Assembly: GCF_000764305.2 (NCBI RefSeq)
Contig: NW_025944508.1
Coordinates: forward strand, 62,001 to 126,000
Source: Hyalella azteca
Lineage: Eukaryota; Arthropoda; Malacostraca; Amphipoda; Hyalellidae
DNA: 64,000 bases
Reading direction: 5' to 3'
The notes under the pieces are model-generated. The model did no database searches and was not told the DNA's origin. It was given only the letters and a program-made list of their open reading frames with translations. Positions within the stretch are counted from its first letter, which is position 1. The number at the start of each line of letters is the position of its first letter. This document shows, in pieces, positions 23,601 through 34,800 of this stretch. The translations under genes were made by a program, and so were the position numbers.

Positions 23601-25482
23601 AAATTAACAACAGTATGCAAACAACCAACAACAAAAAATTTGCAAACAACCAACAACAACTCTTTCCCAAACAATGCACTCACAGCAATCGAAACAAACT
23701 ACATCTTCAACCCTATTTACTAACCTAATACAACCTACTAACCTAACCTAATACAAACCTAACTCAACCTAACCTAACCTGACCTGACCTTACCTAACCT
23801 AATGCATCCTAACCAAAGATAGTGTTACAATGTTTCAGTCACTACAACAGACAAAAATCTGGTAAATTTTATCAGGTGCCTATTTAAATTTACATTCCAG
23901 TTAGTAAAGTATTCATGCTAATTGATCACAAAAATATATCCTTAGGCAATCTGAAGTCACCCTTATACCTTTCCCCAGCAAAATTTTCACTGGTAATAAA
24001 ACAAAGGTTTAACTAGCATAAAAACTGGGCATCCTGAAAAACCAACACTGCATAATCTTTTGCAGAGACTATCCCTTTCATTCAATTGCATGTAAGATGT
24101 AGTATGCAATAATTACTCATTTATTTGCAGCAAGATTAAGATTCTTCTTACACCCAACCCCTTGCAGGAGCAATAGATAAACCAGCATTGTGAGCCAGCT
24201 AAGAGGCTAGGCAACTGCCCTCTGGCCATTTTCCTCCCCTGAGGTGCTAAAAGGTTTAAATTATGCTCAAGATGTGTGCAAAATTTGACACCTGTGGCTT
24301 TTGTCTTGGCCAAGAAAAATGGCATTGAATATGTACTCCATATTACCCATCCTTGAGGAGGGTAAATTCCTCAGGGACTTCAACTTTTATTTTGATCATA
24401 CAGATTTTTGAGGATTTGAGATTTTTAAACTGTCTAAGCAATAACTAAATTTTTTCCAAAAACCTCTCATGAGAGCAGGGGAAACATTTTTGAAGATATA
24501 TAAATTTCTGTGGTATGTATTTTTTGCAGTTTTGTCATTTTTCATTTTTTTTATTAAAAAAAAGTTTAAGCAATGACTACTAACTTTTTCCAGTTACATC
24601 CCACAGAACGCATCTGAAGCTTTTTTGTCCAATAAAAGATTTCTTTGAGATGTCTGGAAGATGCATTTTTTGCAGTTTGTCAATCTTATTCTTGGATGCT
24701 GGATGTGACTGACTCTTGATGCTTTATAGGTTCTTTATTTTTTTTAATTTGAGCAATAACTAAATTTTTCCAATGGCAACTTATATAACCAGTCTGGGGA
24801 AGCTTTTTTGACTAAATAAAAATTTCTGTGGTATGCCTGGAAGATGCATATTTTTCCAGTTGCATCATTATTTTGTATTTTTTTTTAATTTTCGGAAAAA
24901 TGCCAAACAAATAATACATTTTCCAACAGCATCATACGGAAAAAGTATTAGGAAGCATTTTTAAATAAAAAGATTTTTTGGGGGTTTGAAGATGACTAAT
25001 TTTTGCAGTATTTGTGGGATGAGCATAACATAGGAGTGAAAATATCTGGGCGTAATTTGCTATCCAGCAACCGGCATTCATGCAAAATTGGAGACAGGAG
25101 CCCAAAAACCCCTCCTTTGGGTTTAAACAACTAAGGCCCCAAACAAATGCTAGGTGTCTGACTTGACATCAAGGCAAGCCCCACAATTAAGTTTTCAAAG
25201 AGTTTTTGCAGGGACCTGCAGAAATTGGCATGATTGGCCCATTGAACAAGTTTCAAAATTGTGCTGAAATGGATAGGTTTACTCCTGTGCAGATCAGTAG
25301 TTCTGTACCTGAGAGATGAGATTTGAGAGGGAAAGGTTGGTGAAGGCTTCCAAGTCTTGAGGCGGCTCAGTGGCAGGCATGAGGGCGGGGAAAACATGGC
25401 CGGACTCGTCCCGCACCCACTCTGGGACGAGAGGCACCCGGGACACATAGCTTGGCTGTATTACCCGCTTTAAAAGCGGCAT
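17639..25482 (-). CDS. Scar: Scar/WAVE actin nucleation-promoting factor
   Basis: Exons (minus): 25482-25309, 23423-23276, 23112-22959, 22420-22309, 22004-21867, 21560-21446, 21021-20938 (cut), an exon end within 20890-20914, 18424-18312, 17725-17639. All phases agree. The N-terminal Scar homology domain is clear: MPLLKRVIQPSYVSR, LSSLSKHAEDLFGEM, LDSNVEEV, MRKAFKSS, QPPPLDELNPYR, DDGKDGLKFYTDP. Then a basic region (KGDGRKKNKIRQ, HGVHYKTPAQ), a proline-rich stretch (QPPPAPPSG), the WH2 motif SDLLKAIRDGIKLRKV formed across two exons, KDVASILQE as central helix, and an acidic tail ending DSDDWDETSA. WAVE proteins couple Rac, through the WAVE regulatory complex, to Arp2/3 and branched actin. ATG at 25482 is preceded by an acceptor, so a 5' UTR intron is likely. 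The proline-rich region is incomplete because adapter replaces it at 20916-20937. Confidence 0.95.
20258..20914 (-). repeat. About 16 tandem copies of the Scar WH2 exon end plus donor
   Basis: A 41-bp head-to-tail array. On the gene strand each unit holds 28 nt that read SDLLKAIRD plus one base, followed by 'gtaaagcaccc', a 5' splice site. The joining exon at 18424 begins with the two bases that complete the Gly codon and continue IKLRKV, so the unit is the 3' edge of the WH2 exon. Copies differ by a few substitutions and become ragged at the 20258 end. 41 is not a multiple of 3, so the array cannot be one continuous coding repeat. It stops abruptly at residual adapter, so its true length is unknown. 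Confidence 0.92.
20916..20937. other. Residual Nextera mate-pair adapter
   Basis: 'tgtctcttatacacatct' plus 'aga' and an N: the Tn5 mosaic end minus its first base, with the start of the second half of the junction adapter. It sits between the tandem array and the truncated Scar exon at 20938-21021, so the join here is an assembly artefact. Confidence 0.95.
21270..21446 (-). repeat. Six copies of a Scar exon end plus donor, 31-bp unit
   Basis: On the gene strand the exon 21560-21446 ends 'tgctgagaacg' and its donor is 'gtgagttctcatcg'. Going into the intron the same edge recurs about every 31 bases (copies near 21407, 21376, 21345, 21314 and 21284), for example 'tgcttagaatg' followed by 'gtgagttctcatcg'. 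At least three extra copies keep a perfect GTGAGT; others have GCAAGT or GCGGGT. Confidence 0.88.
22675..22800. repeat. Minisatellite in a Scar intron
   Basis: Six or seven copies of a unit of about 19 bases, 'cacaataattgggtaccc' with variants. Non-coding. Confidence 0.8.
23715..23815. repeat. Interstitial CCTAA-rich tract
   Basis: A run rich in 'cctaa' and 'aaccta' in a Scar intron, the complement of the arthropod telomere unit TTAGG but degenerate, with interspersed 'gacct' and 'aatac'. Confidence 0.7.
24430..25010. repeat. Satellite-like repeat, about 140-165-bp period, in Scar intron 1
   Basis: Four diverged copies marked by 'aagcaataactaaattttt' and, further on, 'tttctgtggtatg' and 'ggaagatgcatttttt' (unit starts near 24441, 24578, 24743, 24910). 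Non-coding. Confidence 0.7.
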
Positions 25483-28085
25483 TCTGGCTCCTGTACAAAA
25501 ACAATATTATCTGTTACACAATGATGGAATAAAAACTTAAAATAATAATTGAAATTAAACATGAATAACCAAGACAATTTGAGCATTTAATGAGCTTGTT
25601 TAAATAAAATGTGACAGCAATAACTAACATATTAATGAGTAAATGGAAAAAATCTGACATTAAATATTTGTTATAAAAATGTTAAACAACAAATTCGTAC
25701 AATATTGGTCTGGATGTGAAAGCAAGTAGTAAATTAAAGCAAGATTAAGATAAAAATATGATAGCACAGCATTACACAAAAATAAGTTGAATATTTTTAT
25801 GAGAAGGAGCTATTTGCCTTGCCAATATTTTTAGTCAAATAGATGAAAAATATCCAAGCACAAAAATATACATACATATTTATGTTTATACCACCCTATT
25901 TCAGCACAACCAAAGAATATTTCTTCAATAACAAATTAGTGTAAATAATAACTTTGATACTTCTTTATTGATTTATACAAATTAATAAACATGAATAATT
26001 TTCTGAGATATTTACCTTAATCAATTTCCAAGAAAAGACCAAACCACTTATGCCTATCTGAATACAATGGATTAGCAATCACATGTAGCACGTTGCATGC
26101 AACCATTGAATAAGTGGCCTAGTTTCTTTTTCACATTCCTTAAGCACATCATAATCTGAAAGAAACAAAAGAATTTATCAGACATTTTTAATACATTTAT
26201 ATTAATTTTTATATCAGCTAACTTTTCATGATTTTTCTAAACACATTAATTTAAACATATTAAAACATTTCTCCCATTTAACAAACACCAAAAGTTTCAC
26301 TTGTCTATTCAAATGGTCACACTAAAGAACACATCATTAAGTGCTAACATGCAAGGGGCATTACTAAACAAGTCAATGACTCAAGAATCAACATTGTAGT
26401 AAGTAGCCCTGACTGACATCTACACATTAAAAATGGTACACAGGGGGTCCACAGGTAATGAACCAGTTCCATTCCAGGAGGCTGTTTGTGAATACATTTG
26501 TAGGTTCCATTCCAGGAGGCTGTTTGTAGGTACATTTGTTCTTATGCCCCAAGTTGGGCTTATTTTGATTATGGCACAACCAGCTATACTGTGAGACTCG
26601 GAGATACCAGAAAAAACAATGCCTGCACAACCGTAAAACTACTGGAGGTTTTCATGTGCTTTGAACAACCTTCAACTGCCCTATTTACAGGAAATAAAAT
26701 TTATAATAATAAATAAAATATTTTAATCCTACCATGATAAGAGGGGTTAACAATTTTATTAGTTGTAATAAATCCAATTATACAGGTAGATGTCCCAGTA
26801 AAAACAGTTTTTTTAGTACTGGCCTCCTGCTGCCACTTGGCAGTCATGCCAACTAGTGTCCTTATGGACAGGCTTTGGAGTTGTGAACAGCTCTGTACAT
26901 ATGTGCCTAAGTCATCAAGAAAATAAAAAATTAACACTGGATTAAATTTCTTACAGATCAAAATAACAAGACTGTTTTAGTTGTGGCTTGGAATCACTCT
27001 GGGATAATGAGCAAATTTTCCATATAATTACAGACAGGTAAAAATGACCATTCCACAGTTGATTTTTAAGAATTGCAAGCCAAATTATGCCAGTTTTCAT
27101 AATTTTTGTAAAAAAAAATTTCCCAAGAGTGATTAGAATGAGTGCAATTATCCACAAGCACAGGTATTTTTGTCTCATTCATAGGAGACATTTGCCCAAC
27201 TTTTTCCGGTTTGGGCTTGGTAACAAAAGATCTTAAATGACCTAATGTCAACAACTCTTAAGTTGCCACCTGGCAGATGCTTTACTCAACTAGCTGCTTG
27301 TAAAAAAGAATATATTTAGTGCACGTCAGAACAAAGATTTATAAATTTGATTACAGCATAATAGGTACAAAGCTGAAATTTGTGGCATGAAGGACAAAGT
27401 AGCAAACAAAAAATTGTTTAAAAACCAGTTAATTTTTAATTTGCTGGTCTCCTTGAAGATTTCACAAAAATATGTCATGTGTTAATGCTGGCATTCATGA
27501 TACTTTATGGTCTACTTAGAAGACTCAAATTCACTTAATAAGGAGGGGGATCATTTCAACAAATATAAACAAACCTAGACAGGCTGGCTCATAGGATATT
27601 GAAACTATTAGCCATAATCAAGAAATGCCACATCATCCCCTACATGCATATAACCAGGCATGGAATAAATATATTTTTATACTTTTCAAGTTAAGGCAGA
27701 AGCTTTTCTGCATAACTGGTAGTAATCACATTATATATATATGTTTATTGCTGAGCATAAACATTGCTTCATAAATACTGCCGTTTCGCAAGTCTGGCAT
27801 TCAGCTAACACAACTTTGATTGAAAAATTTCAGCTCCTTGGTTCCCTCTTCAAACTTTCTACGTATTTCTTATTCTTGTCACTTCCATTGTGGAACAGAG
27901 TTCAATTTTATATCAATAACAATTTTATGAATACTGCAAAATTACAGGCCATTTTATGAGATCCAAATAATCAGCAGAGCTGGTTTCAGACAGATTAGTT
28001 AGTCTGTTATTGCATTTATTTCACTTTGGTATCAATGGTATGTTATTATGAAATATGAACTAGATTCAAAGTTTCCTACTTAGTA

Positions 28086-28766
28086 AGGGGACTGTTTTGA
28101 TCAAAAACTTTTTTATTTATGGACAGATTGTTCTGAGACTTGTTACACAAAAATCTAAGACCTTTTTATGTGCTTTTAAAAAAATAAAAGAAAATGTATA
28201 ATTAATAGAAAACAGCAAAAAGTAAGTACTGTAAAATCTCCTCATTCAATAAACATACTACAACATTGAGTCTGAGACACATATCATTTGATTTGTAAAG
28301 ACCATATCTAGAAACCATCAGATAATTTTTCGAAATTTTAATTTGTTTGGGTGGGAGGGAGGATTTTCTGAAATTTTTTTGTTTTTTGCCTACTCTCCAT
28401 TCCTTTTTCCAATATATAATCCTAAATTCCTAACTATAAAGAAATAAAAAAATGATCAAATGGATTGTAGAGGTTTTCTTTACTGATCAAATGGTATATC
28501 TCTCAATGCTGCAGCTTGAAAATCATAGGAGGTTTTTAAGATAAAAATTCCAACTTATCAGGAGAGCCAAAAAACTGAAATTTGTAATCATTGAAGGCAT
28601 AGCCTAGGTAAAATCAATGCTTTGACAACTGCCTTGAATGAGCAAATGAACACACAAACATGGCTTTGGGCTCTTCAGATGCACTGATGCACCGTTTCTG
28701 GACTTTTAAATGAGACTAGAAAGCAGAAAAGCCAAAATTTTCTATTTTTGACCAAAACAGTCCCCT
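28086..28766. mobile_element. 681-bp non-autonomous inverted-repeat element with TA target duplication
   Basis: The left end reads 'aggggactgttttgatcaaa' and the right end is its inverse, 'tttgaccaaaacagtcccct', with one mismatch. The outermost bases are flanked by TA on both sides (28084-28085 and 28767-28768), the target duplication of the Tc1/mariner superfamily. There is no long open frame inside, so it is MITE-like. Confidence 0.82.
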
Positions 28767-29318
28767 TAAAGTGTTTTGAGAGTCATGTGAAGGCAACAGA
28801 ACTTACGTAACGCATACGTTTTTTTATAGTTTTTCATTTCTCAATGTGTCCTTAATGTGTCGCCAGTGTCGGAATATACTGCGTTTACCCTATTTCAATT
28901 TGTGGACTTTGCAGCTGGTGAAGTGAAGCTATAGATAGAACGATGGTCAGACAATTAGCGATTGACTGAGGCATTATAACTTTATAAGGATGCCTCAAAA
29001 ATAAACAGGAAGACGTGGTGATGCTTTTTGTGACGCAATTTCAAGTGATCATATATGGTAACTTACCCGTGACCCGTGAAAGGGTTAAGGTGAGAAATTT
29101 TTAATATATTTCAAATTTCATGGCATATCTGGTATATTGGGAAATGGGAATTGATAATATTATTAATATATATATATTTTAAAATACCTAATCAAAATCC
29201 AGAAAATGGTTTTGAATTTTCCAAAATTTCTGGATTCAAATGACAATTTAACTACAAAATTAAAAAATTGCTTTAAAAATTATTTTGCTTTATCATTTTT
29301 TAGGGAAGAAATTTAGCT

Positions 29319-29895
29319 AGGGTATAAACTATAAAATGCTTTATATTGGCTAGATGTTAGGAGGCAGTCACCAGGCACCAGCAGCAGTCAGGGCATTTTT
29401 GGTCTCATTTAATGATTTATGGGTGCATTGTCATTGTGTGGTTTCTGCTAAATTTTTCAGAATGGCTCTATCACAGCCTCACAACTTTACAAGAGAGGCA
29501 ACCGAACACAAAATGTATTTAAAATCATTATTAGTTCTATTTACTCTTTATTTCACAAATTCACAGACAGGGCAAGAAAAAGAGCAAAAGACATAAAATT
29601 TAGGTATACTAGGGTATAAACTATAAAATGCTTTATATTGGCTAGATGTTAGGAGGCAGTCACCAGGCACCAGCAGCAGTCAGGGCATTTTTGGTCTCAT
29701 TTAATGATTTATGGGTGCATTGTGTGGTTTCTGCTAAATTTTTCAGAATGGCTCTATCACAGCCTCACAACTTTACAAGAGAGGCAACCGAACACAAAAT
29801 GTATTTAAAATCATTATTAGTTCTATTTACTCTTTATTTCACAAATTCACAGACAGGGCAAGAAAAAGAGCAAAAGACATAAAATTTAGGTATAT
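29319..29895 (+). repeat. Near-identical 290-bp tandem duplication
   Basis: 29319-29610 and 29611-29895 are almost identical; the visible difference is six extra bases in copy 1 ('tcattg' near 29430). Each copy has an 80- or 78-codon open frame, but these do not resemble a known protein. Either a very recent duplication or an assembly artefact from two haplotypes. Confidence 0.9.
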
Positions 29896-30978
29896 CTTTT
29901 TAGTTTTTAGTATCCTTGCACTTGCAGTGTTTACAGATTTATTGATTAGGTGAGTTTTACAAGGTATAGGATATATATAATGACCAGTTATTCGAGTGTC
30001 TGTCTAGCCTAAGACTAGGGATGGTCAGACTCGTAAATTAGGTTGTGGCTCGTGGGCTCAAGCCTCAATGGGCCACATCCTGACATCAGAGACATGAATA
30101 GTTCTGAACTTCTGACCTCAACTGAAATTCATCTGTAACATTGTTGAATAGAAATTATTCCAGTTTTTCCTAACTTTTGTATTGCATTAAAAAATAGAGA
30201 ATTTTACAAATGTAAAGCACTAAAAGCAGTGCGACTGCGAGATAGGATCGGAAATTTATGAGATGAACAAATAAAAGTTTAGAGTCAAGTTATCATTTGT
30301 ACACTAGCTACCGCGTAGGCACAGTAAAGCGTCTTCAATGTTTTGTTTTCGATTGGTAAGAAAAAGCGATGCACCATTGAAGTGATTCATATGAAGAAAA
30401 ATCACAATTTTAAATTAATGAAAAAAATAATAAAGAACGAAATGGAGTTGAAGATATACAAGTCTAATTTTACATCACATAAACACACTCCCCACCTTCT
30501 ACAGAAGGGTGGAGGGCTGAGCTATCGCAACGTTGCCAAGTAACATTAAAGAGTCGATAATATATTGATATCATAGGCGTTTCTCCTTTGACTAATAACT
30601 TTTAAAGTCTCACTAGTATTTTTTTATGGTGTTCTATATTAGGTTCAATCAATACTTTGTTTGGTAATATTTATACATTAATGTTTGAAATATGCTGACG
30701 TTTGGCACCCATTATGAACAACCGTCTTCAATTTCAGCATGAAATCATATTAGCATGCGATTTCTTGAAAAAGCATTCAAGCGAGGTTTCACTTACATAA
30801 TTTAAATTAGCAAAATATGGCCGGGGTAACAGTTCTATATCAGTTAAACGCTCATACTACTTGTACTTGATTTAACAATTTTAATTTCATGCCATGTTCA
30901 ACGTATTATTCACGCTTTGAGAAATTTCTATCTAAATCACGGGTATAAAGAAAAATGATGGCAAACAATAAGATAAAG

Positions 30979-31329
30979 TTAATTTTTGAGTGACAAATGA
31001 TAACTTGTGGTTAATGTTAGTGTACGTACTACATTCAACTTGGAGTAGAGAAGCACTAGTGACATTGATAATTGCACTCTGAGTGAGGTCACGTCATCTT
31101 CAAGTGGGTGGTCTGTCCCATGGTTGAAGCGACGCATGTATAGTTCAGCCATGGTCTGTCCAATACGCACCCGCGCGTGGGACAAACCTCCAGTAGTCTC
31201 TCTGGCTGGCTGAGTGCCTGAGTCGCGTTCCATGTCGCAGTACGCGCCTGGACTTGTCTGGGGTTGCAGCAATTTAGGATAACTCGAATTTCCGGTTATA
31301 ATGAGTTGCTCACTAATGAGCTTGCACAT
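30979..31329 (-). CDS. Possible exon of an unrecognised gene
   Basis: The part at about 31030-31265 is GC-richer than its surroundings and reads with coding-like composition (AYCDMERDSGTQPARETT, RIGQTMAELYMRRFNHG, HPLEDDVTSLRVQLSMS). It may be flanked by splice sites but I could not fix them. No family is recognised. It lies 0.5 kb upstream of the receptor start, on the opposite strand. Confidence 0.35.
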   Translation of the reverse strand: MCKLISEQLIITGNSSYPKLLQPQTSPGAYCDMERDSGTQPARETTGGLSHARVRIGQTMAELYMRRFNHGTDHPLEDDVTSLRVQLSMSLVLLYSKLNVVRTLTLTTSYHLSLKN

Positions 31330-31835
31330 AGAAAGTCTGAAGTTGATTTAAAATATATATATATATATATATCTTCAATAAGGCAGCATTCACGCCAACA
31401 GTGCTTTGTTTGCGTTTCAGAGTGCCATAAATCCATACCAGATTTATTCTAAAAATGCATTCGTTACCTTAGATTCTATTTACAAATCCTTATTGAAAAT
31501 TTAATGCGTAAGCCAAAAAATATGTTCATTTAAACAATTTATGGTCCCAAAAAGAAAGATGATCAATTCTTAGGCTGAAATGATGCGGTGTTCCAAATGT
31601 TTCGGTAGTAAAATGTTTTTGTGTCCTATTATATCGTTTCAAATTGAGCTCTCTATTACATTGAAGTACTTTCGTTTGCAAATTGTTATTAAGTCGACTG
31701 GTTGAAATTTTGTTTCCATTATACCACAATAACAATAATCCTGACATGTACCGCACTCACGTTTTCACTTGTATTTCTCATTTATCAAGGTTTCGTTTCG
31801 TTGTTATCTTTTGACAGCACTACTTTTTGATCAAA

Positions 31836-34800
31836 ATGTCAGCAATTCTCTCGAACTCTTCAGTTTTTCTGCCAATTTCAAAGGGGCCAGGGAGACACGC
31901 GCCCCAGTTTTCTCATGACACATTAGTCAAAGTTATCGTCCTTGGACTCATGACGATCTTCTCACTGATCGGCAATGGCGCCACAGTTTACAGCATTCGG
32001 CAACGGAAGAAGCTACTTTCGAGATCCACGATGCACAAACTCATTCTGCACATGGCGATCGCAGACATTTTCGTGACATTAGCTTGCCTGCTGGTGGAGA
32101 CCATCTGGACCTACACTGTAGAATGGTTAGCCGGAGATTTTCTTTGCAAACTTGCCAAATATTTGCAGGTAAGTTTAAATGCAGTGTTTAAATAACCGGG
32201 ATGAAGGCAAGTGGAATGCTGCATTAATGTTCAGCATATTTTGACCACTTCTTTTTCAGTTAAAAATTGTCTATCAATCAAGCTATTATTTTTCTTAAAA
32301 AAGGTTAATTTTATCATTCAGAACAATAGATTGTGCAATTTTTGCTTGAACCAATAGGCTCTACATCGCGCATGTGATTTTAAACTAAACTGTAAATGGC
32401 ACGCTTATGCAATCAATTTATCTCTGTCTCAAAGACATCCAGCATAACCATCTTCCATAAATCCTTAAGGGCCATGCAAAAGTTCCTACAGCAGTTAATA
32501 AATGGATTTGATGCCGCATCCGGATCTAACATCCCACAAAAGACCGCATCCCTTGTGGAATCAAATCACAAAAAGTACAAGAATCGGCAACAGGTCATAG
32601 GCCTTTTTCTTCAGTGCCGACATTTCTATTATATTATATTCAAGCTTATGTTTGCTTACGGTCGAAGTCGGTGGAAGAGGTCAATTCAGCATTGCTTTGC
32701 AGATGTCCAGTCAAGACGCTCCTGTATTGAATAAACAATGTTGGACATTTTATTCATGCTCACATTGGCTTAGAATAGAAGAGAATAGAAGTGTCGGCAC
32801 TGAAGAAAGAGACCCATAGCCTGTTGCCGATTCTTGTGCTTTTCGTGACTTGATTCCACATGGGATCCGGCCTTTTGAACCCGATATATCCTTAACTGAC
32901 GATTGGTTAAGATAGCTGCTGGACTTATTGTAAGGTCCGTAAGGTGCTAGTCATTTCAAGACTGAACATTTGTTCCTGCATAGCTTCGTCTAATCTGTTC
33001 TAGAAGGCGTTTATACTCAGAGCCTCAACAATGCTATCAGGAAGCCTGTTCCACATGTCGGTGACTCGAAGTGAGAAGAAATGTCGTATGGATGTGTTAC
33101 AACGCAGTTTTTTTAGTTTATGGAAGTGGCCCCTGGTGTTGGTTCTTGTTTCAAATTCTAGGACTTCTTCTGGGACCTTGTTTAAACCGTGGGTATACAT
33201 GTATACTTCAATGAGGTCACCACGTAGACGTCACCACTTACGCAGATGTTATATATATTCACCAAATAATGTAAGGCATATTATCCATATTGATTTACTT
33301 TTATTCCGCATGGTCTGCACAGATGTTCAGTCTGTACGCGTCTACGTTCGTGCTGGTGCTGGTGGGGCTGGACCGCCTGGTCGCCGTACGCTTCCCCATG
33401 CAGCGCGCTAAGACCCTCAGCTACTGCGACGCGGCTGTCTTCATCGCTTACGTTACGGCGGCAGTCCTCAGCATTCCTCAGGCAAGGAATGATGTATTAC
33501 TCTGCATTCTCCAGGCAAGGAATGATGCGATATTGCTCAGAATTTTCAGGCTAGTAATCATATGACATTATTGAGCATTTCCCAGGCAAAAACTCAAAAA
33601 TGGATCTGAAATGATCTCCATACATCCAAGAATCAGATTGTCTAAATTGTTCGTCGCATATAACAACTCGTGTCGTTATGAGCTCGTGTGGTTGCAGTTG
33701 GTGGTGTTCAGCGTGCAGTTGGGACCGTTCGTGGAGGTGTTCGAGCAGTGCGTGACGCACGGATCATACACGAAGTTTCGGTGACTAGAACAGGTCTACG
33801 GCAGCGTGTCTATACTAACCCTCTTCGTGCTGCCTTTCACGGTCGTCGTGGTTACCTACGCCACCATCTTCATCACCCTGCACAGTAACTGATAATAATT
33901 AATGAACGATTAACAGTGAGTGATCACCAGTGAGTGATTACCACTTTATAATACAAGATAATCATTTGTCGAAATTTACACTTTTCGTGAACATTATCAT
34001 ACATAATTTTTTGTGTTTTCAAAAGTGTTTTTTAGATTGTGCTAGTAGAGAAATATTATTTAGCATTATTTATGTGTAGACGATATAAAAAGTGTACATA
34101 TAATGTAGCTGTTACAATCTTCTCTGATGGCAGAGAGTGAGCTGAATATTCGTGGCAACGACAACAAACAGCAAGACGGACAAGGTGGCAACCGCCAGCG
34201 TCTGATCAAGCGAGCTAAAAGCAAAGCGCTACGCATGAGTGTCATAATTGTGCTCGCCTTCCTCATCTGCTGGACGCCATACTACTACATGATGATACTA
34301 CACGTCTTCGGTGACAGCAAGGATCAGGGCAGCGAGGTGCTGGTAAGTACTCTCCCGGTCAATTGTTTTCGGAGGACTTGTACTGTACGTCTTTGGTGAC
34401 CACATGAGACAAGAAGATGGATGAAAAAAAACCTCTAAGCACTCTATTCCAGCTAGGTACTTGAAACTTACTCTTACTTACTATCTTTCGAATTTGAAAG
34501 ATCCTAGCAATGATCCGAGTATTAAGTATTACGATAATTACAGTACCATTATATTATAAGTTGGTTTGTTAGTTTCTACTGGTGCCGTTATCTTTGACTT
34601 CCTAAAAGCGATCCTCGAGTTCATTGGTGCCGCATTATTCGTATAACTAATTATTTGCGATCAATAAAGCTGACAGGCACCATGAGATGAACCTTGTGGA
34701 TCGCAGCATGACGTATAGCGGCAGCATGACACTTGACGCATGACACTTGGCGCATGATGGCAGCATGACACATAACGTGTTCCCTCTCAGTCTGCCGTAC

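Larger units (their letters stand above)
25483..31835. other. Intergenic stretch between Scar and the receptor gene
   Basis: Contains the inverted-repeat element 28086-28766, the duplication 29319-29895, a 45-bp direct duplication near 26462-26540 ('ccattccaggaggctgtttg' twice) and a possible exon at 31030-31265. The rest is AT-rich with short open frames. Scar 5' UTR exons and both promoters should lie here but I cannot place them. Confidence 0.6.

Noticed and set aside
29354..29882. Paralogous pair of 78-80 residue proteins
   Set aside because: Identity reflects the DNA-level tandem duplication; codon use is not coding-like and there is no family match.
33782..33784. Selenocysteine codon
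   Set aside because: The receptor family has no selenocysteine; the position is one where Trp is expected, and no SECIS-like structure was identified.
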